64,000 bases of DNA, taken from assembly GCF_018873765.1 (NCBI RefSeq), contig NC_057926.1, forward strand, positions 51,627,878 to 51,691,877. The letters are read 5' to 3'. This stretch comes from Telopea speciosissima. Lineage: Eukaryota > Streptophyta > Magnoliopsida > Proteales > Proteaceae. How positions within the stretch are numbered: position 1 is the stretch's first letter; each line of letters starts with the position of its first letter. Positions 45,111 to 58,268 of this stretch are shown in pieces. A program made the translations under genes and the position numbers. The notes beneath the pieces are model-generated. The model was given only the letters and a program-made list of their open reading frames with translations. It had not been told where the DNA came from and ran no database searches.

Positions 45111-48100
45111 CTATGTAGAATGCAACTTGGCATTATTAGCCTCCATCTTAGTTGGGCACATACACCATGACTGCTCCTTGCTGTCTGGGAAGGATAAGGA
45201 GGCTGTGGTGCCTTCTGTTGGTTTGTTGCTTGGGCTGTATGGAGCTACAGTCATCATCCTGTATTAAATGGACAAAGAGGGAATTAATTGTAGGAACATG
45301 TAAACTATCATTACATCAAAAAAACCACCACTTGTGGAGATTCAAAAACTAGATTGATCCGAGTAAACACCAAAGGAGAAAGTTAAAAAGAAAAACCTTT
45401 TTTTGTTTTTTTCCGGATTGAGTACAAAGGAAAAATATGTCCTCAGAAAAACCCATCATTTACCATTACACTCTAGCCCTCTCACAGAAACACAGAAACA
45501 CAGAAACAGTCAAATGAGTATAAGAGCTGAATCATGATTCACAACTCCCGCGCTTTGAAGTATCAGTTATTTTACTCCCCCCCATTTCTGATCTCCAAAT
45601 CCTTGCTCCCATGTAAATTCTTTTGGGTTCAAATTCGCTTGTCAGAATTAAGCTTCTGTTAAACAATACGAGTTCCAGAGTCGTATAATCATACTTGAAT
45701 GACGCTAAACAGAAACAAAAAGAAACCCTTAATATTAAAGGGTACCTCTCATCATCCAAAGCAAGAGACCCATGAAACTGTTTCCAATTAGTAAACTTTG
45801 TTTACCAAGTAAGTTTCCAAACCACAGAATTAGTTCTTTATTCCCCCCACCCCCAACCCATTTAAGAGGCAAGCTGAAGAGAGATTGAGCTACAGATCAT
45901 AGTAAAAAATAACTTTCCACAAAAAATGCAATACTACACAATGAACTAATCCATTTTCGATGGTAAAATTCTCTCAAAAAACAGCCAAGGAGTTCAACAA
46001 ATTACCTTTCCTTGCGCTTCTCCAAAAATCGAGCCAAGGATGCCTTACGAGCTTGAGGCACAGCTGCAGAACCAAAGACTTGGTCAGTTTTTAGGATAAT
46101 TAGACAGTATATACAGTATCTCATGCTCCTTGTATAAAACTTTTTACAAGACAGAGATATTAAAAATACCTGCTGGCATGAGAGTAGTAGCAGCAGATGC
46201 TATAGGAGTGACAATCACTGGAGCCTCAGGTTGGCTGCTGCTAGGAGCAATCAAAGTTCCTTTGGATTTTGTTGTCATCCCTTCATCATTGTTGCTAGAC
46301 CCACTACCCGATTGGGCACCGGAATGGGAAGTAACAGAGATAGGGCTTGGAAGGCCTGAGCAAGGTGGAGTTGAAGTAGACTGGTTCCCATGAACAACTT
46401 CAAACACTGTTGGCATTGATGTTGGTGCAGGTACTTGAGCCCTTTGGTTATTGCTCATGGAAGCTCCATTTCCAGCCAAAAACATAATTGCCTGAGCCTA
46501 GATACAGGAGAGAATATTTTTTCAGCCAATTAACCACCAAAAGGCCTGTTTTTGTCTCTGTGTATGCGTTTGTCCGTTAAAGAAAGATACCTTCTCAGGA
46601 GAGACATCCTCATAGACGTTTACAGCACCAGCATAAAAGATGGTCAGTTGTGGCCCAGTGGGCTTTGAGATGTTCCTGTAAAAAAATTTCGATTCAGTTT
46701 AGCATTCACAGTGAATGATATCGTGAGATACCAAATTAACAAATAAGAAATGAGTTATTACTTTGGATCAATAGAACCAGAAGCCCGAAATATTGCATGT
46801 GAGGTGGTAACAGGAATCCCTCCAACTGGTTGTTGCTTCAAAGAAGTAGGAGCCAAGCTTTGGCTTGAGGTAGCAACATGGGTCTTGAAGAAAGGATTGC
46901 TCATAGAAATAGAGATGGTCTGGTTAGAGACAGGAAGGGCCCTAACTTCTTGTGGACGATGGACATCAACATGTTGAACGGCATAAGTGTTCATTGCATT
47001 ATGAGTACCCACTTGCCTATCAAAATTGAAGTTTTTCTGCAAACCACAGGGTTGCAAGATCAGATCTGTTCAAACTAACAGAAATACCAAAACTTATAAA
47101 GAAAATCCAAGGAACGTTCAGATCGAACCTGGACTATGCTTGCAGTCGACTTGTGGTTAGCATCAAAAGCATCTGCTGTAGCTATGGTAGGCATAAATGC
47201 AGAGGAGGCCAGACGATCAAATATCATCTTCTTTGCCCTGTCTTCCTGCACAGTCTTGAAAGACATGAACTGAGGCAGGGCAGAGACTTTGTTTGAGAAA
47301 GGCCACTGCATTCCTGAAGGACCTGAACCCCTCATGAAAGCTGAAAGTCAAATACAAGAACAAAGGGAGCTAAATTAGTTATGTGTGACTAGAACAAATC
47401 ATACAGGAAAAGGAATTTCAAAGAAAATAACACAAACCCAATTCTAATTTTGACCTGATTAACCGTGAAACTAGTTTAAAACTGAAGATCAAGAGCTAAA
47501 ATCAGGTTAAAGATCTTTGGGAATAGCATAATAAGAGATGCCAGTACAGGGTCAAAATGGAGATAAACAATAAACATAAAAAAACGCGAATCTCGATATT
47601 CCTCATGTGGAACCACGTCTACAGTAGTTGGGAAGAGTTGGCTCTAACTAGAAAATACAGCTCCTCTTCATGTTCTCTTCCTCAAACAAGAGAAAAAAAC
47701 AACATTTTATTACATACCCATATAAGGTATGCTTAATATCAATTTTTTTCGTGTGAAGAAAATATTATTTTTCACCTAAATTTTCGAATTGGGAGAAGTT
47801 TCTCTCATTTTTTTAAATAAAATAGTTTTCCTATGGATTTGGTAGAGAAGAAAGAGAACAGAGTCAACAGAGACCAAAACAAATTAACCTATATGAACTG
47901 GCACAGCGAAGCTCCTTCCTCACATGGAAGGGTGCATGTTAGCAAAAGACCTTAACCAACTAAAGAAATACAGAAATACAAAATTGCAAAAAAATTGAGA
48001 GGACCCAATTCCCCGTACTGCAAGTCTGCAACCCTAATCAAATCAACATGTGTTTTTCAAGGAACAGAACAGAAACGGGAAACCAGTACCCAAAAGATTT

Positions 48101-48685
48101 ATTTAGGAAAAAAAAGGAACAAGAAAGACCTGAAACAGATCCAAGAGTAGAAAATTCTAATTCTGACGAAGAAAATAGCAAGTCCTAGAATAAGCTCCAA
48201 GTCGGGAGTTGGGAGAAGGTTAAACACGGCATGCTTCTGCAACCAAACCACATAGCCCCACCATCCATGGAACCCAACTTCCATTCAAAACATGCAATTT
48301 TAAGGAGCTAAAATTGTTAAATTAATTATACAGATTCCTAAAAATCGAATATAGGTTCGATCTCCAATATTATTCATAGTTAGCCATAGAACTAAACTTG
48401 AAATTTTTTTTTTTAAAAAAAAATTACATGAAAGATCCCGAGGGAAAACGAGTTCTCGCGGGAAATAAATTACTCAGAATAACCGTAAAATCAATCAAAA
48501 GCTCGAAGCTTCAATGTTTCACATTAAAAAAAAAAACAATTGACGAAAGAGAAAAGAAAACGACAATTCATGTTCAGACTTCAGAATCGAATCAAAGGCA
48601 TACCAGAATCTTGCGATCCTTCCTTGCTCTCCTCCTTCACCGCCTGCAACTCCTTCGCATTCAAACCCAAGAAGTCTCTCTCCAT
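45111..48685 (-). CDS. TIFY6B: JAZ repressor, TIFY6B/JAZ3-type (7 exons)
   Basis: Predicted 395-residue jasmonate ZIM-domain repressor. JAZ proteins bind MYC2-class factors and NINJA and are degraded by SCF-COI1 on jasmonoyl-isoleucine perception. Exons in transcription order: 48685-48604, 47340-47129, 47036-46762, 46675-46591, 46497-46170, 46063-46006, 45258-45111; phases agree and sum to 1188 nt. The N-terminus MERDFLGLNAKE and MQWPFSNKVSALPQFMSFK are the JAZ3/4 (TIFY6) hallmarks. TIFYAG lies at residues 201-206 within the ZIM domain (to about 229). The Jas motif VPQARKASLARFLEKRKER begins at 329 and continues over the last intron into MMTVAPY (the X5PY end, residue 354). The first intron is 1.26 kb. 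The degron core (LPQAR-type) is VPQARK here, as in other JAZ3-like proteins. Confidence 0.94.
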
Positions 48686-49033
48686 CTCTTTGATTCAAAA
48701 AACTTCACTAACACCACTTTCAACAACTGTTAAAAAGATCTCACTGAGCAGCTTTCTTCACGTTTTCTTCCTCAAAACACAAAACCCCAAAACTGATTTA
48801 AAGCTCCAGAAGTTTTCAAACCCTCTTTTACTCCAGGAAAGAAGAAAACTAGAAAAACAACCAAAGCTCTCTCTCTCCACCGCCGAAATCCTGCTTGCCT
48901 GCCCGTAAACAGGCAGAAAGAGAGAGAGGATGACTTTAATAACACTTTTGGACTGTAAATCTGAACCGTCGGATAATGAGAATCTTGGTTACCGGAAAAA
49001 CCGGTCCGACACCGGTTGTTCCGGTGGGAAAAC

Positions 49034-49039
49034 CACGTG
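49034..49039 (-). promoter_or_regulatory. G-box (CACGTG) upstream of JAZ gene
   Basis: A perfect CACGTG palindrome lies about 350 bp upstream of the JAZ start codon. G-boxes bound by MYC2 drive jasmonate-induced JAZ transcription in the negative-feedback loop, so this is a good candidate element, but a six-base motif alone is weak proof. Confidence 0.5.
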
Positions 49040-50576
49040 CTCCAGTAACAAATACCCACATTCTGAAATCGCGGTCCGTTCTACGAAAAAAAAAAATAAA
49101 TAAGCAATCGTGGTCCATGCCAACCAACATTTCATAAGTAAGCAGATGCCACTTGGATGCAACTGATCGTGCGCACCGTGACGAGTTCTAGAGAGTGTCA
49201 CTCGTGAGTCAGCCGAGCCGTCTGCGACGATTAATCGGAAATTGTGACAATTCATTCTTCGGTGACTCTCTTTTCCATTGAAATTAATTTTTTTTTTTAG
49301 TTTTATTTTTACATCTAATATTGAGAAAAAGATAAGTTCTCCAAGCTGCCAGTGTAGAAGGAAATTCCTTGAATACGGATTGGGTTCTCTCGTACAAGAA
49401 CCATTCACGTACCCTTGCAAGCCATCCAAATGGAATCCAATCAATCCACTCCTCTAGAATCCATGTGAATGGTTGTAGGTGTAGGAGAACCAGATCCGGC
49501 CTCATGATAGTCATGGTTTTAGTGCATGGTATCAAATCTAGTATCAACCATCTTCAAAATCATTCGTATGGGACCAGTTTACTTCTAGATTTTTTTTTGA
49601 ACGATTTTAGTCTTTGCCCGTACCATTACACTGGTACAATATCAGCTAGGTATCAATATCGATCACCTTTAAAATCGTGCATTATCATTCATATTGGACC
49701 ATCCAATAAAATACACTTCACACCCTGATGATAGCACAAGGATAAGGGTGTCAATCGATTAGTTTGGTCTCGTTTTGGTCGAATTAAATTGATTTTAACC
49801 GATCAAACTAGAACCTAATGTAAAGTGAGTTGTGGTGCGCTTCATGCCCATGCTCACCAAGAGGTCTCAAGTTCGAATCTCCTAGCTATTACCTTCGCCC
49901 CTCCCTAGTTCCCAACTTCTCCCCCCCCCCCCCCACCTAAAAAAAATATATAAAAAAGCTCTCAATTCCAAAAAAAAAAAAATTATTTTGGTTTGATTAT
50001 GTTTTTTGTAATCAGACTACTATTGTGTTTGGTTCAATTCGATTTTCGGGTTACATGTATACATAATGAAATTGATGGGCGAATCCTGGCTTTTTTTTCT
50101 TGGTTTCTATCGGATTACTATTGGATTGATATTGGTTTTTATCCTAATTGATATGATTTTCAACTTCCGTCTGTGCATTGGTAAGCCGGATTCAGTTTTC
50201 AGTTTCTACCAGTTCCTTAAAACCCCAACTCGTAACCCAACCACTGAGGGTTCGATTCATTTCTTATCGGACTGAAAGCTGTTGGTTTCGATCAATCCAA
50301 CCAATTCGGGCTAGAATTTGACACCCATAGGCGGTAACATGGTTCTAGGTATTGATATTGTACCAGACGATAGATATTGATATCATCGAATCCCGATACC
50401 AATACAATATTGATGTGGATCAAGTTAATCAGATAAAAAAGTGATTCAGTTTTCAAATTATATTCGATACAATCACATTCCAACCGATCCATATCAATAT
50501 CGTATTATTAACGGTCGAGATCTATACGGACATTGATGCCGATACCTATAACTTTGCATGGGATAATATTGTCATA

Positions 50577-50676
50577 AGTAACCTAAAATGATTCAAAATA
50601 AATAAATAAGTTAAGCAAAGAGTTCATGAGTAACCTAAAATGATTAAAAATAGATAAATAAGTTAAACAAACAGAG
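50577..50676. repeat. 52-bp tandem duplication
   Basis: AGTAACCTAAAATGATT begins both 50577 and 50629, and the following AAATA(A/G)ATAAATAAGTTAA is shared. Confidence 0.8.
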
Positions 50677-53600
50677 TGAAATCATTTTCTCTAGAAATAT
50701 TTAGATCATTCTCAAAAATCTCTCAAGAGTCGGTCAACAGACTCAACACTCAACCACATATAATACTTTTGGGATATGAGAATTTATAAAAAGTACACAT
50801 ATAGATAAATTCAATGTAACGAATATGACGATGTTGAAACGGATGAGTAGCAAAAATAGAAGGTATAAAGTAAAGAATGATCATATTAGAGTTGATTTGA
50901 GAATAGCTTCGATACATATTAAGTTACAATATAATTTGAAGTGATATATATGGTCATCATGTTCATAGAGGCTTTTTGATGCCTCAGTACGGAGAAGCGA
51001 TTTGGTTCAGATTAAAAGAACTAAAAGAACCAAAGGCATACTAAAACGACCTTAAGAGAAGTGGAGAAAGACATGCATAGCTTAATTCTTTAATCAAGTC
51101 TGACATCAAATAGTGTTAATTGGAGGGCAAAGATCCATGTAGCCAACCTCATTTAGTTCAGATAAGACTAAGTTTTTGTTGTTATTTTAGAGTTTAGACC
51201 AACTCTCTCCCCGACCCAAAGCCATGAAAAACGACTCGTTGCATTAGAGGATGAGGTCCACTCATGTTGAGTCAGGTTGGACCGTGAGAATGAGGATAGG
51301 GTTTGTGTGACCTGTGGAACTGACCCGGCCATGTTGATTTCTATCACTTATTAAATTATTTTTTAACACAACTTGGTCATGGGGTTGCGTCAATCATGAT
51401 CAGAATTTTGGATTTTAAGCTCTACCATTGATTGGATAGTGAAAATATTCTCTGGACAGGAGATTTTAAGTTTATTGGATTTGGATTAGACCGGAAAAAG
51501 ATAAAAAGTTTTTTTTTTTTTTTTTTTTTGAGAAAAATAATGGTACCTGGTTGAGTGGCCAGCGGGACTTCTGTTTCTAAACACAGTATTATTATCTTGC
51601 CACCATAGAAAAGCGGAAATTCCACCCAAGTCAATGTTTGCATGCGCTCTTTCATTGGCCAGCACGTGCATGCAAGCTCTAGAGGCCCAGGAAGTATTCT
51701 CTCACCCATCTTTTTTTTAATGATAGGATCTAATTAAAAGTGGGGTCACTCCCTATTTAACATAAGGGGAAGTGTTTTATGTTTGAGAACGTTCCTCCTA
51801 TACCTGCCGGAGACCCAAGCAATGCTCTCTTTTGGTTCAATCTATAGGGGACAAAGAGATCATTTTATAGGGAGGAGGAGAGTGACACTAGGTGCAGGTG
51901 TAGAAACCACGCTCCTGAACATGAAACTTTCTTTTTTTAACATAAACGGTTGTCTTTTAAAGCAACTTCTTACCAAAAAAAAAAAAAAAATCTTTCAAAG
52001 AAACTTTAGCCATGTTTGTTTTAAAAAAAATTGAAGAAAAAAATGACAAAAGGCTTTGTGCACTACTGCGCATGGTGCACAGTTACGCATAAAATCATTG
52101 GATGAGAACAAAAGCATCCATCGAAAACCCAAAACACCCCTATTTTACGAATCATCGATGGGAAAGAATCTCCCATGTACGAATCCTTTCCCAAAAAAGA
52201 ATTAAGATGAAAAATTTTCAACTAATTAAATTTAGAAATAAAGTATCAAAAATATATTAATTAAATATTAATCAACAATTTGAACTCATTGAATGGGAAA
52301 GTGATACATAAAAGATGAGAAGATAAAAAAGTTGTGTGACGCCTATATCCATACACAGGAAGGGTAAAATGATTGCTCACCCTAGTGAAATGAAAAATTC
52401 CACCATTATTGGATACCCCCAAGTGTGCTCACATTGGTCTCTGCACTAGTGCATGAGTCATGCAGTTTGGCAGTGATCCCCCCCCCCCCCACTCCCATAA
52501 AATATTATAGCACAAACGTTTATCAAGCGATTGAACCGTTAAGTACTCTATCTTCAAGTGGATTTGAAACTTTAGTACAATCAGAACTTGTTTCTATAAA
52601 TTATAAATTAGAAATTCATTCATAAACACTGCCATAAAATGGGGTCCTTTCGAATTTTTATTTACATTTATTCTTAAATAGGTTTAACAATTCCTACTTA
52701 ATCAAGAAAAATATGAATCAAAGGTTTTAATGCATTAGAACTCTCAACTATAATATTGTCACAAAGAAGAAGGTTAAATTAAAATGAGTAGTGGGTGGGA
52801 AAATAATATATCTGTCCCCAATTTTCACTTTGAGAATTGCTTTACTTTGAATTCTCTTCCACCCAAAAGTGACACAAAGAATAAAAATGAGTAATTCATT
52901 CACTTCACTCAATATAAACATTCAAACGTATATATGCTTATCAAACAAATTAAATTCATTAAACCTCTTGAGCTACAAATGCTAGTAAAGTCATATGATT
53001 TTAACCAAATGCACCACCAAGTAATTTTCTTATACAAAATAATTTTATATACAGACTCTTGTGAAACTATTGTATAAAAAATTATTATCCCATCAAAACA
53101 TATTTGACTCAAGAGAAATTGCTTCTTGTCAAAATTTATTATCTTGCTAAACAAGAAGAAATTTCAAGAAAAGATGACTTAATTATTTATTGCATAAATT
53201 TAAATATAATGTTTGTCTATAAGGAGCCCTGGAACCTTATCAGTTGTTATTTAGCCACTCCCCTTTCATTTTAGGACGCAATGCCTATTATTGATAATAT
53301 ATATTAATTGTGCAACTGTGATTGTAAGAATATATATTTTTTTTTGGGTCAAATAAACACGTGGATTCTATCATTTGGTTGATGTATATTTCTATTTGTA
53401 TTAAATATTCTTTCAAATATATATATATATACGCGAGAGTTGGCTTCTCAAAATAATGAAGGGATTTTATTGTTTAATTTATTTTATATATTCAAACATA
53501 AAAATGATTAAGTAGTCAAACTTATAGGTTTAGCACTAAGATTCAAACATATGAATTTCCTATACACATAGTTGTGTTAGGTGGGGTGGTTAGTAGTTAA

Positions 53601-54229
53601 ATATTGAGTCTAAGGATATAGATATTTTTTAACGTAGATTGCATTTGCATCCCTCTCCCTCCCCAAAAATAGTTTGCCAGAGGCATGTTATTTTGTTTTT
53701 TATTTTATTTTTTGACAAAATTGTCGAAGGCATGTAACATATGTGATTTGTTTTCTCTTTTTATTGAACACATGGATCAACATTGCTATTATTCCTATTT
53801 AATGTAATTGGAGGTTGACTTTCAAAAAAGAAATTCAATTTATTTTTTTGGAACTCAATGTCAAATAGTATCTAAACATCAAAGTGAACAATTAGGCAAC
53901 CTACTAGCATAACTTCAAAGACTCGTAACTAAATTCTTTATGAATATTGTTTTAGATATACAGTGTTCGGAAATTAAGCTAACAAGTCTTAAAGGGTATT
54001 GATATTCTCGAATGTAGTTTCCTATTCTTCTTATGAGTTATTTAAAATGAACATGAATGCCTACCATCGATGCTTTCAATTGTCAGATTTTTCGGCAAAC
54101 AACTGTATTATCCAATAAACAATTTCTTCTACATGAATTTGTTATGTATGTCTCGAATTCTTGGACCCGTTTCGAAGAATGATCCGCTCCGACATTTTTG
54201 GTAGTGATTCGAATGAAATTTTTTTTGAG

Positions 54230-54625
54230 ATCTGTGATGGTAGCGAGGGCTTGGGCCCGAGCCCATCACTGATCTCATTGGGGGTGGGGGGGGGAAGCCC
54301 CCGCGGTACGGTTTGACCCGACCCAATGGATCGACCCGGATCCGATGGAGGAGTATTTATGTTCCTTACCCGCTTTATTGTAAAGATAGAGTAAGATTTG
54401 GGATTTTTGCGTTCTAGGGTTTCTAAGAGAGCAGCAGCAGCACCGATTTGGGTGTTCTTGAGAGTTCCATTGTAATCTTTTCTCTAATTTGCATAGTGAA
54501 TCATCTTCGTCTTCGCCCGTAGATGTAGCACACCATACTGGTGTGTGAACCACGTTATATCTCTGTGTTCTTTTGCTTTGTTTTTGTTTCTTTTCGTGAT
54601 TTTGTTGGTGTTTGCTATAACAAAC
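54230..54625 (+). mobile_element. Copia-like LTR remnant
   Basis: Contains a run of features typical of some plant copia LTRs: GTATTTATGTTCC, GTTCTAGGGTTTCTAAGAG, TTGTAATCTTTTCTC, GAATCATCTTCGTCTTCGCC, then GTGAACCACGTTATATCTC. The possible end ATAACA at 54617-54622 mirrors TGTTAT at 54140, but the flanking 5 bp do not match, so the borders are not proven. Confidence 0.55.
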
Positions 54626-55679
54626 ATATATCTATACAAATGTCCTTGAGATTCTAATCCAATTTTTGAAAAATATGGACTACATCCATCCAATGGACTT
54701 CAAATATATATATTTGTTTAAGTTCAATGTCCAGATCCTTATATGTGATTTACCCAAACCAAAAGAACGAAAGAAATTATCATATATCTTCAAAAAATTT
54801 CTTTTTTTACCACATTTAAAAAGGAAAAACTCATTTAAGCAACCCAGCTTTGATAGGCTTACCAAAGTGACTCATCTTCATTATGCCATGTGGAATGATG
54901 ATATGACAATTTTAATTGTTTGATAGATAGCAGATTGTGTGGATTAGTCAACGTATCAGATTTTGAAGCCCGGTTCAATCAAATACTATCTCTGTGTGTT
55001 GGCATACATTCCCAAGAATCCATGCACACCTACAATACTCCGATCACTACTGTGCACTCTCCCATGGTCCTGAATTTTCAAACATCTACTTTATTAATTG
55101 GTAAATTCTTTTTTATCTAGAATCTTAATGTTAACATAGACTTTAGGCATTCTTTGGACCCATCTGATCCATTACATGATAGATATTTTAGCTGACTTGA
55201 CAAGGCCAATCTGAAAGAAATTGCCCTCATTATAAATAAGGAAAGAGCGGTGTCAACTCCATATACAACAACAATATGTTTCTAAAAAATTGTATAATCC
55301 AATAGATACTCTAATATTGTGGCAGAAAAGGAATTTGTGTTTTTTTTTTTTAATATAATTTTGACTAATTTCCCTTAAACATTCATGTAACCCTAAATAG
55401 GTAACATATAAAAAAAAGGAAGAGAAAGTGAGGCCACTATTTGTACTATTGGATAAGCAATAAACCTCTTTGAAGATGTCTATGTTAGGCTTGTAAACTA
55501 TGTCAATTTTCAAAATAGGATCGCTCTAATGCCATATAAAAGAATTAAAAAATAAAAAGAAAGCACCATTCTTAGCTAAGTGATTTTGATAAGCCACATC
55601 AATTTGAACATGTAAGAGTTTCGTTTACAAAGTTGACTTTTTCAAAACATTAGAATAGATGGAAAGGTTAGACAAGCTA

Positions 55680-56100
55680 GCAATTTAACACATGGTCTAC
55701 AGATGATGTGAGCATACATGTTCAATGCATGAGAGACTAATGATATTCTTCAAGATCCGGATATCCATCGCATCATGGAGAACCATGAGGATTTCTTGAC
55801 ACAACATTATATTGATGGGTCCTACGACAGTGACACTGGTCCAGACACTGATTAATTTGATTTGGTTTGATTTGGTTTGGTTAAAGTAACTATGGTTTGT
55901 AAAAGTAACCATGGTTTGTTGGGTGTGGTAGTTGTAATAGTAACTAAAGTTGGTGGTTGTTGTTGTAATAGTTACCATTGATAGTTGTAATAGTGTCTAT
56001 GTTGTTGGCTAGGGTAGCTATAAATAACCACCCTCCTCTCTATTGTAAGGCATCCTTTGAAAGACAATACATCTCCCATCTCCTGGTATCACTAAATTTG
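55680..56100 (+). mobile_element. Possible retroelement polyprotein end plus LTR
   Basis: 55731-55850 reads in one frame as ETNDILQDPDIHRIMENHED and then DFLTQHYIDGSYDSD before a stop, then GGTTTG-rich sequence, TAGCTATAAATAACC (TATA-like, 56018) and CTATTGTAAGG. A short open tail followed by LTR-like DNA suggests the end of a retroelement. I do not recognise the protein family. Confidence 0.35.
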
Positions 56101-56760
56101 AATGCTAACCGAGCTGCCATATGGTAGTTATAATTAGCGTGAAGCCAACCTAAGCCTTTAAATTAATATGCATCTCTTTTGTCATTATCACCTACGCCAA
56201 GAAGCATTTAAACATGGGATTTTCTTATTGATACCCCTAAGGTGTTATTAGATTTGGATATTCATTAAATCTTTACCAAAAAAAAAAAAATAAGTTTATA
56301 AATTACGATTGATCTTGTTATTATAATTAATTTTCCACAAGGTTCATGTTGGTGCTGCAAATAAGCACTAACAAGCAAGTTATGTCTTGGTCTAATATCA
56401 ATCATATAACATTCTATCAACCAAGGAAGGTTTTGGCGACAATACCTGCAGATATCAGAAATGATAATGTTGATATGAGTAACGAGAAATCTTGTGAAAA
56501 CACAATCGCCTGCCAATGGAAGGCTTTCTATGTTCAATCAAACTATGCGGAGTGAATCGGTCCCTAAGGAACATATTAAAAATTAGGGTATCAATTGGTT
56601 TTATCAGGATAGCTCAACAGACTGTTATCTGTTTAGTTTCAGTTTTCCATATATATAAAATATAAAATTGGAAATAAGATGTAAAAATCAAACCAACCAA
56701 GGGTTGGATGGTCAATGAATCCAACGGCTTGAAGTGCTCTCTGAAGGTTCTTTATCATTT

Positions 56761-58268
56761 ATGCTTGCCGAAGTTTCTAAGCCGGTAGCCCATGGTGCTC
56801 CTTCCCCCATTACTATGGATGGTAATGGGTCTCGAAGTGGTGTCCAGCGATCATGGGCGAATCTGTTTAGAGGTGGAAAAGTAAGAGAGGATGCTGGTGC
56901 AATCCCATACTTTGAGCCGAGTATTGTTAATGGCAAAAGAGTTGCACAGTGTACTGCTGAAGAGTTGGGGGAGGAGAAGGATTGATGGGATGCGGCTTTA
57001 GTAGGATATGTTTTCGGTCCAAGGCCTACGTTCTCAGCAATGCAGCATTTTGTGAAAGAGAAGTGGGGGCATGTTGGCGGTGTTGAAGTGTTTGGGTTAG
57101 AGAGTGGTATCTTCGTGTTTGATTTTCAAGGAAGTGATCTGAGTCGACAGATTTTGGACGAAGGGCCTTGGGCTCTTGGTAATCGTCCTCTGATTTTGCG
57201 ACCCTGGTCACCAGAGATATCTCTTTCTAAGAAAGAAGAGTCTGAATTGCCTCTTTGGATTAGGCTCTATGGACTTAATTTGCATTACTGGGGAAAACGC
57301 TCATTAGGACGCATTGCCAGTGTGCTTGGCCGGCCTATCTGCTCTGATAGGAGGACTACGTAGAAAGAGCGGCTCTCTTTTGCGAGACTTTGTGTCTCCA
57401 TTAAGGCTTCTGATGGGCTTCCTAGCACCATTTTGATTGCACAAGAGGATGGATCTCTGGTTGAACAATCTGTTCACTATGATTGGATGCCTCCTATGTG
57501 CAATGCTTGCAAAGTTTTTGGCCATGTGATAAGGCATGCCCAGTTGCTGCAATTCAGTGTGCTCAAGAGGGTGGTGCTTCAGTGCCTGAGGCCATGCAGG
57601 TTGAAGAGGGCTGGCAGAGACCAAGGGGGCGTCTTGGACGTGGTAAGCGACCCTTACCACCGGAGGAGAACAACCCTACGGCTGGATCAGTACCTTCGTC
57701 GACTGTCTCTGGTAAGGCAGTTACTGCGATTAAGGCCTCCATGGTTGTTGAGCCACCACGTGGCTGATCAGATCGTGATTATTCAAATATTACATCTGTT
57801 GGGTTAACGGTTGCTGGTTCGAGTGTTGAAAAGACAAAGTTCTCCTCACCTAAGGTTCAACCACGTGCTGAGTTGTTAGAACCTATTGCTTCGCGTGGCA
57901 ACGGGAAGGATATTCCCATGGCGGCTTCTCCTCCTTTGAAACCTACTGCCCCTGCTACCATTGGCGTTGTGGTTAATCCCTGTAGCCCTAGTGCTACAGG
58001 CTGCATGCATGTTAGTTCCACTGTAGTGGTGCCTACGTCAGATCCTCCTTTACTTGAAGCCTCGGGTTCGCTTGACAGGGTTTCATCGTTAGATTCTTCA
58101 CTACATGGGACCTTGGCATCTAATGGGAACCGCTTTGTAGCATTGGGTGATTTGGATAATGGACAATTGGTGGAGGTGCAGGGTGCTGCTTGCTCTACAG
58201 TTTGGGAAAGGGAACGCAGTCCGGGCAGGGGTGGCCCAGTGCATCATCCCTCTTCTCCGATTTCCTAA
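56761..58268 (+). pseudogene. LINE ORF1: DUF4283 / zinc-knuckle protein
   Basis: Nucleic-acid-binding protein of a plant L1-type LINE. From ATG 56761 (MLAEVSKPVAHG) the frame shows a LINE ORF1 start (RSWANLFRGG), then a DUF4283-like region at about 57000-57360 (ALVGYVFGPRP, ILDEGPWALGNRPLIL). A CCHC-type knuckle begins CNACKVFGH at about 57500. A long Ser/Pro/Thr-rich linker ends at TAA 58266-58268. It is broken by TGA at 56983, TAG at 57361 and a 1-nt frame change near 57530, inside the knuckle. The last base of its stop codon is the first base of the ORF2 start codon. Confidence 0.85.

Larger units (their letters stand above)
48686..56700. other. JAZ leader and AT-rich intergenic region
   Basis: 48686-48930 is the pyrimidine/purine-rich JAZ leader. 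The rest is AT-rich DNA with no supported gene. It contains GATAC-rich repeat remnants (49500-49690, 50335-50560), a tRNA-like SINE head near 49828-49905 (AGTTCGAATCT), a 52-bp tandem duplication (50577-50676), poly-T/poly-C tracts (49921-49934, 51511-51530, 52480-52490), an LTR-like segment at 54230-54625 and another retroelement-like segment at 55680-56100. Confidence 0.5.

Noticed and set aside
46130-46393. Plus-strand open frame opposite JAZ exon 5
   Set aside because: Shadow of the minus-strand JAZ coding exon, whose frame, splice sites and TIFY/Jas motifs are convincing.
49828-49905. A tRNA gene suggested by a B-box-like AGTTCGAATCT
   Set aside because: No cloverleaf can be formed and the A box and acceptor stem are missing; it is more likely a SINE head remnant.
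54140-54622. Complete solo LTR with TGTTAT...ATAACA ends
   Set aside because: The flanking five bases (GAATT and AACAT) do not form a target duplication, so I list only an LTR remnant.
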